DNA from: Ypsolopha sequella
Taxonomy: Eukaryota; Arthropoda; Insecta; Lepidoptera; Ypsolophidae
Reading direction: 5' to 3'
Assembly (NCBI GenBank): GCA_934047225.1
Contig: OW204001.1
Span: forward strand, 9,222,201 to 9,286,200
Length of the DNA stretch: 64,000 nucleotides
Positions 53,091 through 64,000 of the stretch are shown one piece after another. A program made the translations under genes and the position numbers. Within the stretch, counting starts at the first letter, position 1; the number at the start of each line of letters is the position of its first letter. The notes below the pieces were generated by a model. It searched no databases. It worked only from the letters and a program-made list of their open reading frames with translations, and was not told the origin of the DNA.

Positions 53091-56000
53091 GTGAGTAAAT
53101 AGCTTTTATACCTGTCGCAAAGCTTAATTGAGTGTATATATCTCCCCAGATCTTAGTTTTGGAGAGACTTGGCGTCCAGGACCTTTTATTTTGCGCAAGT
53201 ATTTGGCGGTTTAATTGCATAACCAAAACGGCAGTGCCATGTCAATGCCCCATACCATGAGATCTGGTGATCTAGTACGAATTTTATTAGATGCGCCGCC
53301 GGTCCGAGCACGTGCTTCTTTTCAAGATGTAATTAGAAACCTTGCCTTATATAAAAAAATACCAACATTAATAACACATCCTCAGACCATATTGCACTGA
53401 CCACCAAAACTTGTGTTTTTAGGGATTATGTGAGAAACATTGTTTCATATTCAAGCACTAAGAGCAGTATACCTGTATACATTGTATCAATTTTAATGAA
53501 AAACATGCAAGAGAAATGGCATGATTTAAAAAAAAATCTAGCATTGGTGCTTGCCACAAGTAGTGGCGTATGCTACAGTTGACTAAAGAGAAAAAATGTT
53601 TTAGACCTGTCATATAGTTAGTACAGACCTAGTGCTCAAATATACACTAGGAAGATAAGCCAAGAGGACAGGAGTCGGTGGATCTCACTTTGCTTCAGTC
53701 ACACAACCCACAAATATCCTTGTGGATGATTGAAGAGTTTTTTTTTTTGAAGAGTTGCTTATTGTAGCTGATAATCTACAGATTGCAATGGTGCACAAAA
53801 TAAGCAAAAAGAGAAAGAAAAAAAGAAAAAATTATCATGTGTCAAGCATAACCTGTCAACCAACCAACCAACAAGCCTGTGACTTGGTCTATGCTGAACA
53901 TCTTGATCAAGACTATTCTTTAATATAGACATTCTTTAAAAGGCTACCTAAGGGGACCCTAAGCCAGACATTTTAAAAACCCAATTTTGTTTTGTAGTTT
54001 TAACTGGAATCACAAGCACATAGACAGAAAGAAATGACAAAACCAATTACAACTTTATCATAAAGTGTGTGTCGATAAATTCTAAACTGTAATCTTTCTT
54101 ATCAATCTTTACAGTAGCTGAATTGTATCATGATCTTTTAGAGATACTTTGTCATCGAGAGACATTGATACTGCTGTAGTTTTGTTAACACAGATGTGAG
54201 AAAATATACTTATCTATTTTGTTTACATGAACCTATAAATGTATTTACCTACTTTGTTTACATAAACTTATATAATGTTAAAGCTCATTCTGTTGTTGTG
54301 CTTGTTAGAATCAAGCACCAACTGTCTTGCAAACAAATCTATAATGCCCAGTTACAAACAAATCTATAATGCCCAGTTACAAACAAATCTATAATACCCA
54401 GTTACAAACAAATCTATAATACCCAGTTACAAACAAATCTATAATATCCAGTTACAAACAAATCTATAATACCCAGTTACAAACACATCTATAATACCCA
54501 GTTACAAACAAATCTATAATACCCAGTTACAAACAAATCTATAATACCCAGTTATAAACAAACAGTAAAAAGATGGGTTTCATATTGAAGATAATAGACT
54601 ATCAAATGCATGGCATACTATCACTAAAATGTTGAATTCAGAATGGTATTTTTCTTGGTATCACCATGAACAGTCGTAGTGTGTCATCATGACAGCCATG
54701 TTCTAATTATCTTGACAACTACATAGCTGACACATCCACATGGTTGTGATCATTATTACTCTATCCACATCACCAAAGGTAACCCTGGAAGATAATGCTA
54801 ATTAGCAGTAAGTTCGCCTTATGTACAATATTTTATGTGCAATATAGAATTTTTACTCCTATTATTATCTTTACAAGCTGTATAACATGAAAGAATAGGT
54901 GTATATAATTATATGCAGAAAAAAAAAATCTTATGGGTTTGCGTCACCGACATGCTGTCGTTGCGTCGTTGCTGTCGTTGCCCTTAACCAGCAGTGAAAA
55001 GTTGTGACTTCTCTCTGCAGCCCTGGGTATGTTTTTTTTTACGCATTTGGGGAAGTTTGTTAAAGAATTGAAACATTATTTATAGTAATTACCTATAACA
55101 CTGTTAATTACCTGAATAATTTAAATAAATAAATACAAATTTTGTATGTAAAAATAACTGTATTAGATTAAAAACACCTGTCAAGTGTGTGTAGGACTCA
55201 GGCCCTTAGGGTTCCGTGTATATTATTTAAAAAACAAACTTGTTCCACTTGAAGTAATAATGACCAAGTTAACTTGACACTTACAATCTATTCAGCTCTT
55301 ATGTATCTAAAGGGTCTAATTAAATTGGTTAGCTAACTTCTTAAAGAATTAAATATAGATAATTTTCAGATTTTTTCCTAAACGTGTGTTGTAAGACCTT
55401 CCTGTGAACGAAATTTCATGTTTCTAAATCTACTGAAAGTGCCCTATAAGTTTTCATGTCGAGCAAATTTGTATGAAAAAGCTAAAATTCTATTTGCACA
55501 CTTCATCAATGCGGCGATGGGTGTGTGTCAAACGCTACAAATCATTTTTAATGTCATTTCATTCATGTCATTCCATTTACGAGCTAGAGACCCGTGACAT
55601 ATGGACGGACGGACAGTTAGACAGCACAGTGACATTAATAAGACTCCAATTTGCCCTTTGAGTAAGGAGTCCTAAAAAAGACATTCCTTTGATTTGATAT
55701 TTGTTTGCAAGAATAGGTCCTTGTAAAAAGGTAACACAATTGATAGTTGCTACAATGAAGGTGTATTTATTGGGAAATGAGCTTTTGTATACTGTATAAC
55801 ATTATTATTATTATTTAATTTGCATAAAAATTAAAATTGCACTTGGAATATCCACAGTATGGGAAATCACTCCCTTAGATTGGATATTTAATAATAAGTT
55901 TATTTTAATAAATTTATTAATCAATTTCTTCTTCAAGGACAAATAATCAAATTAATTTGAACTATTTTACCGGCTATTACTTTAATTTTTATTGTTCTCT

Positions 56001-56601
56001 GTAAAGTGTCATGCAAATTTAACCAGCTAATATGGCTACTATAATTTTTCCAGACTCCTCTCTCCATCGACTTGTAAACGGTCATTGGCGGCTCCAGAAT
56101 GGAGTGTCACTCTTCGGCACTACTCCAGTCTGCCACCTCACAACCTGGTGAACCTCCCGGCGCTCTCTCCTACCATGGAGAGTGGCTCCATTGTCAACTG
56201 GGAGAAGAAGGAAGGCGACAAGCTCAATGAAGGTAATAAGCAAATGTAAGGTATTGCAATGTTGCAACTACTCAGGACAGTATTCTAGGAAGCATCCCAA
56301 AATAAAAAGTCGCCTATATCTAATGTTTTAAAATTACCTTTACCTAAAATGCTCTCTTGTTCTGATTTCCAGGTGACTTGCTCTGTGAAATCGAGACAGA
56401 CAAAGCCACCATGGGCTTTGAAACCCCAGAAGAAGGATATTTAGCCAAGATCTTGATCCCAGCCGGCACAAAGGGAGTTCCTGTCGGTAAACTCTTGTGC
56501 ATCATTGTCGAGAATCAGGCTGATGTGGCCGCCTTCAAAGACTACAAGGATGACTGTAAGGCTTTTCAACTGTGAAATTATATACATACAGCTAACATAT
56601 A

Positions 56602-56635
<34 letters not shown>

Positions 56636-59600
56636 CAGGGTGGAAAAAATTTAAGGGCCCTGGATGGGAACTACCTTAAATCCTTTAATTAGCTCATTTT
56701 TCTGAAAGGAAACATTCCTTTATTTTTTAAAAGAAACAAAACTGCATTCAAAGATCTTCTAAAACTCGCTTGTCTCACCCGGGAATCGGATCAACTTAAA
56801 ATTAAAAAAATACACCCTCGCTATTTTACTATACGAATCTGTAGAATTATTGCTCAGAATAAAATTTGTCTAATAACCATTTAGTCTTTGAAATAAAAAA
56901 AAGTGAAAACTAATATTAATTCAATTTGATCATCAATACGAAGAACACATAAACATGAAACATTTTTTAACGAAGACGGATATTAAGAAGAGAAAAGAAT
57001 CCAGATAAAGTAAAAGCAAAACAAAACAAAATTTGAAATTGGAACAAATACTTTTATCGATTTTAAAAAATTTGAAAGTCATACGTTCGAATTTCAAATT
57101 AGCAAGCTTGTACTTCATACGATGTCTTTGGATGTTAGAGAGATAAGACAATTATAACGTGTCATTTACTTGTTACAAGTGAACAGTACTAGGTATTGTT
57201 AATAAACAACTTGTAATAAATATTCAATTTCATGGGTATCTCGTACAACAGATGAGTTCTTAACCAAATGTTTATTAGACAAATTTTATCCTGAACAATA
57301 ATCCTACCGATTCGTATAATAAAGTAGCGAGGGTTTATTTTTTCAATTTTTTATTGGTTCGATTCCCGGTTGAGACAAGCAAATTTTAGAAGATCTTTGA
57401 ATGCAGTTTTGTTTCTTTTAAAAAATAAAGGAATGTTTCCTTTCAGTAAAATAAGCTAACTAAAGGATTTAAGGTAGCTCCCCTCCAGGGCTCTTAAATT
57501 TTTTCCACCCTGTATATTATAAATCTTCGCCACTGTTCGTATTCTTTTAAACAAGCTAAAGTATTTGGAAACTTATTTAAAAGAAAATAAGAGTCAAAAT
57601 CAATTTAGGACATGTGCAAAAAATTTAAACCGGAAGCAACTATTTTGGCTGTCTATAGGCGACCGGAAGTGAACAATCTGTCACACGGAAATACGACCTT
57701 TGCCGACAAGTGGCGAAAATTTCTACAGTACGCGCGCGAGTTCATGTCCATCCTGAGGAATGCGGTAGTGCTGTGACCTAATCAATTATGGTAATGTCGA
57801 TAATTAATGAAGAGGTCCATTTTTTGCTTCTGTTTGAATTCTGGACAATGTTCTATTAGTAGGTCCAGTGTAACGGGCCGCTCGATCTAAAGCATTGTTA
57901 ACGGGAAAAGCGAATTTATTCTCTTTTTCTCTTCGACACACATCTGTAGGACATTTCACGTGCTTGCTTATGTATTATAAAAGGTTTTTTTCTACCTGAA
58001 CTTCCTGGAAGCGGAGTAGTCATGGTTTATTCACGATACATTTTCACGTTTATTCACGCGCTTATCGATACCGTCGTCACAACGGTCAAGGACAACACTC
58101 GACTGCAGACTAATGCGGCGAGGTGGGTGAAGGCGGGGCGAGCTGCCCCCGCACGTCGCCTCTGGCCCCGATGGACATGAACTCGCGCGCGCACTGTACG
58201 TTCTATTAGTATGAATGTTAAGTTATGCGATTCGGGGCAATTAAGAAGGTGGGCGAGTATATATACTGGGTGTAAATAGACTGCTACCTTTGCATGAAAC
58301 CACATATTCTACTGATCATACTGAATCACTTTTCCCAAGAAACATACCCGCGCAGACCATTAGTTTATTAATATTCGAGTTTATAACAAAAATGCGTGAA
58401 CCCTAACGCATCGAGATACGGGTGTTTTTTAAGGCAGCGACGTCCGTGAAACAGTAGTTCACGTGCAGCGTTCTAAAATAGACCTTCCTCTTACGAGATA
58501 AAGTTTTCGAGGGGCTCCACAATGCTAAACATCAATTTTGCATTGGATTCAGTTCCGTCGATGTATGGCAAAAATTTGAAAAAAATATGGTGTGATTTTT
58601 GACTCAAGACAATTATTAATTACACTTTATAAATAAATATACTTTCAATCTTCTTTTAATTATATTTCTTTTAAAAAGCATGAATTACACGAAAAAAGAG
58701 ATTCAGTTTCCATATTTCAAAACCGATTGAAACGAAACCAACACACGCAGATACTAACTAGAAAAAAAACAAATTTATTACATAAAGAAATTATAGTTAA
58801 TGTCCTTATGTAGCCGTGATTTCAAAATAACTAAAGTTTTGCGTTCGCGGCATCTGATTGGAGCAGGATAGACAGTTAAAAACAAAAGCGTTAGAGCAGG
58901 ACTGAATTTTAGCATTGTGCAGCCACTTAAGTTACAGTTGAATATATTCTTCTCTGATGATTTATGCGGGTACTTTTCTTCAGAGAGTTGTTCAATATGA
59001 TCGGTAGACTAGGTATGTGGTTTTATTTAAAGAATAACCCTGTATAGAAGTGAACGCAGTTGCGTATTTTCGAGGCATAAACTTACATAAAACTAATACA
59101 GAAGTTTTGTCTCTCCACGAAGCGTTTGACCAATGGAAATTGTTTCAAACGCAGGACGAGCCGTTTGTTGAGGCGTCGGTCACGTGATGTAGGTTTCCTG
59201 AGTTTTCATTGGTCAAACGCGTCGTCGAGAGAAAACTTCTCTATAGGTTTCATCTATGCAGGGTTACCACCCGCCTTTTTAAAGCGATTCATTGCATTAT
59301 GTATTTGGTATCAAACCTCCAATATCAAGAACTCTGCGACAGGCGTCATAAATTACAAACATCCAACATATAATTAATGGAGTATTTGTTTGCTTTGATA
59401 GGAATCACAGATAATTATAAATATAAATAATATTTTATTGGTTTATTTTTATAGCATGCAGTTTCTGATGTCCTCTAGAAAATAAAGTATTGTATTAACA
59501 TGAATAATATTACATACCTATAAATACGATTTTTTCTAACTGGTTGAAATTTCGATAATACGAACTGTAGGCCTACCATGCGTTTTGGACTCGATACACG

Positions 59601-62600
59601 TTAGGGACTGCGTGAAATAGTTATATGAGAAATGGTATAGCGCCCATAACGGTTCACGAGGGAAATCAGAGTTTCTATACAAAATATTTTTTCTACTACC
59701 TTTATGAAAAAGTTCCATTTAATACTCGAAATTAGTTTTGAAAATCGAACTTTCCGGACCCCGTTGCGGAATGACTATCATGTCAGTTTGAAATATCGTA
59801 TTGAAATTTCATTTATTGAAAAATTTGGTTCTTTTTGACGTTTGTCTTCATTTCATGCTAAATTACTTTTTGACGTCCTTAGTTTGTCTTTACAATCGAA
59901 ATTCCCTGCGTTCCGATTCACGACATAATCGATTATATCGCGTCTGACACTCTTTTTTCGCAAAATGATACTGGCCACAAATTAGCCGACCGAAGCCTGA
60001 AAAAAAAGGCAAAAACCACGCCGCGCTTTGCAAAGTCATGAAATACATTAAATTTGAAAGGAAAAATTAAATATTTAAATACATAAATCAGGTAGTAGAA
60101 AAAGTATCGTTCGCAACGAGTAAAAATGGGTTTTCTTACCCTCGGAATGTAAGCTTTCGACGTTCGCCTTCGGCTCACGTCGAAACTAGCCTCATTCCTC
60201 GGGTAAGAAAATCCGCCATTTTATACTCGTCACTAAATATACTATTACGCAGTCGCTAACGTTTAACAAGTCTAGGTATTTGTTTTGTGTTTTTTAAAGA
60301 TTTAACAATGTTCATTATTTAATAAACATTTGTATTATTTGCATGTTTTGTTAACCGTTGTACCTACTCACAGCTACCGGAGTGCCGGCACCCAAGCCTG
60401 CGAAGAAAAAAGGTTAATATTTCATTATTTACGTCCCTAATAATTTTACATGGTTTAACAAGCTTCTTTCCTATTTATTATTAGTCTTTGCATGACGGGT
60501 TTGCATATGCCATACACATAGACAATACAGTCCAGAAAGACGTCTATTGTTCAACATATTACGTACAAATAATTCTGTCAACAATCGAAACGGGATACTG
60601 CAATCCTATTGGCTCTTCCAATCTTACGTATAGCGCCACAAACTTATCTTTCCCGAAGACGAAGATGCTAACGTAATGAATATAGAAGCCATTTTGGTTT
60701 GGCCTACCGAAACGTATAATTCTGGAGTGGCGAATTGTATCTGCTTCAGTCAGATGTGTTGACAGAAATCGGTCGCCTATTATGAGGAGTCTGTAGGCTG
60801 TATTCGTCTATGGCCATATATGATTAACAAACAAAGTTTCCGAGATTATCACCAAAGTATTTACACATCAAGTATTATAAACAAAGCAAGATGGATACAT
60901 TTTTTGACAGCACAGGCCGAAGGGATACATCTGCGTGATAAGTTATATCAATATCTCGATTAGATTTGTCCCTTTTAAAGTTGCTGCTACGGATCCCGTT
61001 CCCAAACAAAACTCATGATTGTTCTTATTTTTGAATAAATAAAAAGTATTAAATTAATATGATTTATGATGACATTTGGCGATGATAGTTTAATGTTAAT
61101 TAGGCTTTTCTAGCAAAGTCCTGTTACTTTATACCTACTTGACGTTTTAAATAATTCCGCATAACAACTAGAAACACGTTTTAAAGTTATTGTGCAGGAT
61201 AGTTTACAAAGTAATGCATAAAATAACACAACTTTGCTAGAAAGGCCTAATTAACATCTTTGATTAATTTAGTGAAGATGCGGTATAACCACAACGCGGT
61301 TGAATCCACAAATACAGGTCCAGCGGGCCTATCTTTTTTTAGTAGTATTCCAGGCGGCGTTTGTGTGCACGTAATTGAAAACACCTTTACCTATGCTATA
61401 AAATCCAGAAAAAACCTGCAGATGCCTTCTTGTGCATTTATCGGGTGTACAAATCACTCAAGAACAAAAAACTAATTTCATGGCATCACCTTCCACTCGT
61501 AAGTACACCAAAACCAGAAAATTTCCACAAATTACTTTCTGTTTGTTTTGTTTACATTTCGCCATTTGCAGATAAGGACGGTAATATTCAACATGAATGT
61601 GTGCGACTAGTTCAGTTGCGCTGGCGGCGACAGTCTTTCTCTTGCATGCCACGTCATGTACAGAGCCACAAACTTATCTGTTCCAGTAGGCCAAACTAAA
61701 ATGGCTTCTATATTCACTGTGTGAGAGTCTTCGCCGCCGGAACAGATGAGTTTGTGGCTCTGTAATCACTCTAGACTTCACTGCTCGGCTCAGCTCGCTT
61801 TCTGTCGGCTTTGTAACGAACCGAGTCGACCAAGCAATATCCTGTCTTGCTCGCTCAAAAGTCTTGTCTCGTCAATCTACCTCTTTCGCTGATGGTAATT
61901 GCATATACATAGTACGAAATACCTGTTCCATTTCTTGAATCAGTGGAGTAAGGGCGTTACGAATCTTCACTTAATTAATCAAATATTAACATTAAACTAT
62001 GGTCGGGAAATGTCAAAAATCACTTTAATTTAATTCCTTTTATTCAAAAATAAGAAAAACATATTAGTTTTACGTTTTGAAAGCGATCCGTCGCATCATT
62101 AACCGGTCGGAACCAGCCTTACCTTTTCTATCGACAGCGGCGGCTGCACCCGCCCCTGCGGCCGCCCCCGCCCCTGCGGCCGCCCCTGCTGCGCCCGCCC
62201 CCGCCCCCGCAGCACCTCGCCCTGCGGCTCCCGCAGCTACCCCTCCCGGCGCCGCGCCCGATGGCCGAGTCTACGCCAGTCCTATGGCAAGGAGATTGGC
62301 TGAAATCAAGAACATTAGGCTTGGAGGTCAGTTTGATATCTCAATTTGATTACTTAGTTTTCAAGTTCGCTTGACCCACATATAAAGTCGGTATTTTTGT
62401 TTTTATTATGTTGACACGGCATCTATTTCAGAGACTTTGTCGCGAATGTGTTATGTTTGATAGCAAGTCAAGTAACGTTCATGTAGAATATTTTTCCTTC
62501 TAGACATTCGTGGTGAGTGAAAAGTGATTCACAAATCATGCGACATGTTAAAACTGTAATTACATATTTTTGCATCTTTTGTAGTTCCTACTGCTTTTAT

Positions 62601-62941
62601 AAAGTATTTAGTTATTAAATATACAGATTTTTATGAATATTATGGTAGAAATTAAATAAAAAAGAAAACTTTCTATATATTTCGACCCACTTGGGGCCGT
62701 CGTCAGTCGAATATGGAATATTATCATAAATAAAATAGAGTTAACAAAAAAATTACAAACTTAACCTATTTCATTTACCTTTTTGCTCTCATCTGGTGAA
62801 GGTAGAGAAGGGTGTGTCTGTCGGTCAGTGTTGTCTGTTTAGTCCGGCTCCGTAGTGGGCGCCAAGTGACCAAATGTAAGAAATATATATCGAAAGTTTT
62901 CTTTTTTATTTAATTTCTACCATAATATTCATAAAAATCTG

Positions 62942-62975
<34 letters not shown>

Positions 62976-63538
62976 ATAAAACAGTAAAAAAAGCTTTTAT
63001 TAAGTAAAAATATTAATTATCACAATCAACAATTAGTTATAAAATGTAATTTAAGTAGTATGCCATTTTGAAATTAAAGTTTCTTATCAAATTATCTATG
63101 TAAATATTGGTTGGTGGTGGTATGGTATGATATAATGAGTATAATTTTTAGCTAAAACTGCTTATTTCGTGTCTTCATGTAATGATATCTCCAAACCTTA
63201 ATCATTACACGATGGCACAACTCTTAAAATTCTAAATTCAAATGTTATCTCATGCCATCCCAGGCCAAGGGTCCGGTTTATACGGCTCGCTCAAGTCCGG
63301 GGACCTCGCAGGCGCGGCCGCTGCCCCTGCCGCCTCCGCTCCCGCCCCGCTGACGCCCCAGCCCGGGGCGACCTTCATGGACATACCGCTGTCCGGCATG
63401 AGGGAGACGATCGCTAAGCGACTGTCGGCGGCCAAGCAGACCATTCCGCATTATCAGCTCACGATGACGATCAATGTGGAGAAGACGCTGGCCATGAGGA
63501 AGCAGATTAATGAGAAAATGGTTAAGGAGGGGGTTAAG
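52972..63538 (+). CDS. Dlat: Dihydrolipoyl acetyltransferase, E2 of pyruvate dehydrogenase (partial)
   Basis: This mitochondrial matrix enzyme carries acetyl groups on a lipoyl arm and passes them to CoA. Six exons join in phase: 52972-53090, 56054-56232, 56373-56555, 60374-60412, 62138-62326 and 63264-63538, encoding 328 residues before the window ends. Residues 1-80 are a basic, acid-poor mitochondrial targeting region. One lipoyl domain spans about 85-170 ([20 protein letters not shown]), with the lipoylated Lys at residue 110 in ETDKATMGF. After a Lys-rich microexon and an Ala/Pro linker comes the E1/E3-binding domain ([18 protein letters not shown], about residues 218-235). A second Ala/Pro linker leads to the start of the catalytic domain ([20 protein letters not shown]). 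Most of the catalytic domain, including its His/Asp pair, is beyond the window. One lipoyl domain is typical of insects. Introns carry many MITEs. Confidence 0.95.
53091..56053 (+). other. Dlat intron 1
   Basis: No extra exon is required by phase. It contains a 25-bp minisatellite (54331-54556) and a repeat A relic (about 55180-55676, with GGACGGACGGACAG). The rest is AT-rich and unassigned. Confidence 0.55.
54331..54556. repeat. 25-bp minisatellite, about nine units
   Basis: The unit AAACAAATCTATAATACCCAGTTAC recurs at 25-bp steps from 54331 to about 54556, with one-base variants (GCCC, ATCC, ACACATC). There are no spacers, so it is not a CRISPR array. It lies in Dlat intron 1. Confidence 0.92.
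56054..56232 (+). CDS. Dlat: Dlat exon 2 (presequence end, start of lipoyl domain)
   Basis: Acceptor TTTTTCCAG, donor GTAATA. It enters in phase 2 and leaves in phase 1. It encodes [20 protein letters not shown], then [19 protein letters not shown] to GDKLNE. Confidence 0.95.
56373..56555 (+). CDS. Dlat: Dlat exon 3 (lipoyl-lysine)
   Basis: Acceptor TTTCCAG, donor GTAAGG. Phase 1 at both ends. It encodes [20 protein letters not shown] (lipoyl-Lys in TDKA) and on to AAFKDYKDD. Confidence 0.95.
56599..56635. repeat. (AT)n microsatellite at the edge of a DNA element
   Basis: TA dinucleotide tract just left of the element at 56636, in Dlat intron 3. The element's TA target preference may explain the location. 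Confidence 0.85.
56636..57512. mobile_element. 877-bp element with ~250-bp terminal inverted repeats
   Basis: CAGGGTGGAAAAAATTTAAG at the left is matched by CTTAAATTTTTTCCACCCTG at the right. Mirrored similarity continues for about 250 bp on each side (AAAGGAACATTCC-type, CAAAACTGCATTCAAAGATC, AAATTTTGTCTAATA blocks). TATA flanks both ends. The ~370-bp centre has no recognised transposase. It lies in Dlat intron 3. Confidence 0.8.
57513..60373 (+). other. Dlat intron 3, remaining sequence
   Basis: Holds an inverted pair of about 27 bp (57727-57753 and 58171-58201, containing GATGGACATGAACTCGCGCG), a hairpin at 59101-59239 (AAGCGTTTGACCAATG / CATTGGTCAAACGC) and a hairpin at 60114-60229 (GGTTTTCTTACCCTCGG / CTCGGGTAAGAAAATCC). 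These look like small foldback elements. No gene is visible. Confidence 0.5.
60374..60412 (+). CDS. Dlat: Dlat exon 4 (39-nt microexon)
   Basis: Acceptor CTCACAG, donor GTTAAT. Phase 1 at both ends, so it could be skipped without a frameshift. With the flanking bases it encodes [13 protein letters not shown], a linker segment. Confidence 0.85.
60634..62055. mobile_element. Overlapping inverted-repeat elements with a THAP-finger remnant
   Basis: Two inverted pairs interlock. Pair 1: TATAGAAGCCATTTTGGTTT (60680) with AAACTAAAATGGCTTCTATA (61692), and GCCACAAACTTATC (60634) with GATGAGTTTGTGGC (61745). Pair 2: TTCTTATTTTTGAATAAATA (61022-61105) with TTTTATTCAAAAATAAGAAA (61984-62055). The pairs overlap without nesting, so at least two insertions or a rearrangement are needed. 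A relative of the pair 2 end is at 12000-12090. It lies in Dlat intron 4. Confidence 0.55.
61422..61501 (+). pseudogene. THAP-type zinc finger remnant
   Basis: The frame from ATG at 61422 reads [17 protein letters not shown], then a stop, then FHGITFH. It is the first Cys pair (C-x4-C) and start of a THAP domain, the DNA-binding finger of P-element transposase and its relatives, followed by a GTAAGT-like donor. The second half (C-x2-H) is not visible nearby. The in-frame stop means it is dead as read. Confidence 0.5.
62138..62326 (+). CDS. Dlat: Dlat exon 5 (linker and subunit-binding domain)
   Basis: Acceptor TCGACAG, donor GTCAGT. Phase 1 at both ends. It opens with a run of Ala/Pro codons of very high GC content and then encodes [20 protein letters not shown], the E1/E3-binding domain. 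Confidence 0.94.
62620..62945. mobile_element. MITE with ~63-bp terminal inverted repeats
   Basis: ATACAGATTTTTATGAATAT and its inverted copy ATATTCATAAAAATCTGTAT bound the element. The arms extend through AAATTAAATAAAAAAGAAAA on both sides. A GC-richer centre contains CTTGGGGCCGTCGTCAGTCG. A TA microsatellite follows (62946-62976). It lies in Dlat intron 5. Confidence 0.8.
63264..63538 (+). CDS. Dlat: Dlat exon 6 (start of catalytic domain)
   Basis: Acceptor CATCCCAG, donor GTAAGA. It enters in phase 1 and leaves in phase 0. It encodes [17 protein letters not shown], a second Ala/Pro linker, then [20 protein letters not shown] and [20 protein letters not shown], the N-terminal part of the acetyltransferase domain. 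Confidence 0.95.
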
Positions 63539-63768
63539 GTAAGAGTTTTTGAATAAACAACAAATAGGCATGTATTTATATATGTAACCTTATTAGCATG
63601 TAGTATATAGGATGGGATTTGATCGGCCGCCTGGATTCGTGCTGGGGGCTCGGTTGGTGATCATTGAACCTTGTTCCTGGTCCCTGGCCGGGTCTCCGGT
63701 GTGGGTTCGGGCGGTTGATTGGATTTCACCTTGTATAATATATATTTTACCTATAATTTTAATCGTAT

Positions 63769-63962
63769 ATACAAGGTGAATTTGTGAACATCGTCCAAAT
63801 TCATACTGGAGGCTTGGTAAGTGATCAGCATCATGAATCGATAACAATTTTTGTGAAATTTGTGTAATGAAATTTCACAAAAATTGTTATCGATTCATGA
63901 TGCTGATCACTTACCAAGCCTCCAGTATGAATTTGGACGATGATGAAAAAGTCAACTTGTAT
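63769..63962. mobile_element. Near-perfect palindromic foldback element
   Basis: Two ~95-bp arms mirror each other around TGTGTAATG. The inner ~70 bp (AATTTCACAAAAATTGTTAT to CCAAATTCATACTGG) look identical. It is the intact relative of the interrupted element at 9625-10046, and lies in Dlat intron 6. Confidence 0.88.
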
Positions 63963-64000
63963 ATTGCTACATAAATTAAAATAAACCTTTAATCTAGTTC

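Noticed and set aside
52791..53102. 103-codon frame overlapping Dlat exon 1
   Set aside because: Out of phase with Dlat exon 2, whereas the frame from 52972 joins in phase and has a targeting peptide.
54331..54556. CRISPR-like repeat array
   Set aside because: The units are contiguous with no spacers; a minisatellite in a eukaryotic intron.

Overview
The window is animal nuclear DNA, most likely from a moth or butterfly (Lepidoptera). It is AT-rich, genes are split by GT-AG introns full of transposons, and it carries several dispersed repeats I recognise as common in lepidopteran genomes, such as the family with the stem GTGCGAGTCGGACTCGCGCAC. I infer the order from those repeats and from protein similarity, not from a database search.

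Four cellular genes can be read. (1) Minus strand, 23910 down to 3180 and off the left edge: a polypeptide N-acetylgalactosaminyltransferase (GALNT1/13 or Pgant5 type). Five exons join in phase and cover the N-terminal anchor, the stem and the first half of the GT-A catalytic domain. (2) Plus strand, 43367-44686: a complete SLC41-type magnesium transporter in one uninterrupted coding exon. (3) Minus strand, 51188-46341: ribosomal protein eL43 (RpL37A) in three exons, the first coding only for the start codon. (4) Plus strand, 52972 to 63538 and off the right edge: dihydrolipoyl acetyltransferase (DLAT, the E2 of mitochondrial pyruvate dehydrogenase). Six exons are in phase, covering the targeting peptide, lipoyl domain, linkers, subunit-binding domain and start of the catalytic domain. 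SLC41 and RpL37A are convergent; RpL37A and DLAT are divergent. The four genes have no evident pathway in common.

The rest is mobile DNA. The 24.7-37.4 kb gap between the first two genes holds a mariner copy with a mutated catalytic residue, a large foldback element, a Penelope-like element with an RT plus GIY-YIG ORF, and a very young BEL/Pao LTR retrotransposon. The BEL element has apparently identical 343-bp LTRs, one frameshift in a G run, and four regularly spaced TGACGTCA motifs in its leader. The introns are packed with MITEs, foldbacks, tRNA-derived SINEs and non-LTR retrotransposon tails.

Several insertions can be dated relative to each other from the sequence alone. Two TTAA-flanked MITEs interrupt older elements whose empty site can be read, one in the opposite arm of an inverted repeat and one in a broken LINE reading frame. 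One hAT-type MITE has a perfect 8-bp target duplication. I found no new gene system of the kind seen in prokaryotic islands. The most novel-looking items are the CRE-like array in the BEL leader, a decayed hammerhead-like 3' end in the Penelope element, a head-to-tail trimer of one MITE, and two elements with transposase-like exon remnants (47.3-48.0 kb and 60.6-62.1 kb).
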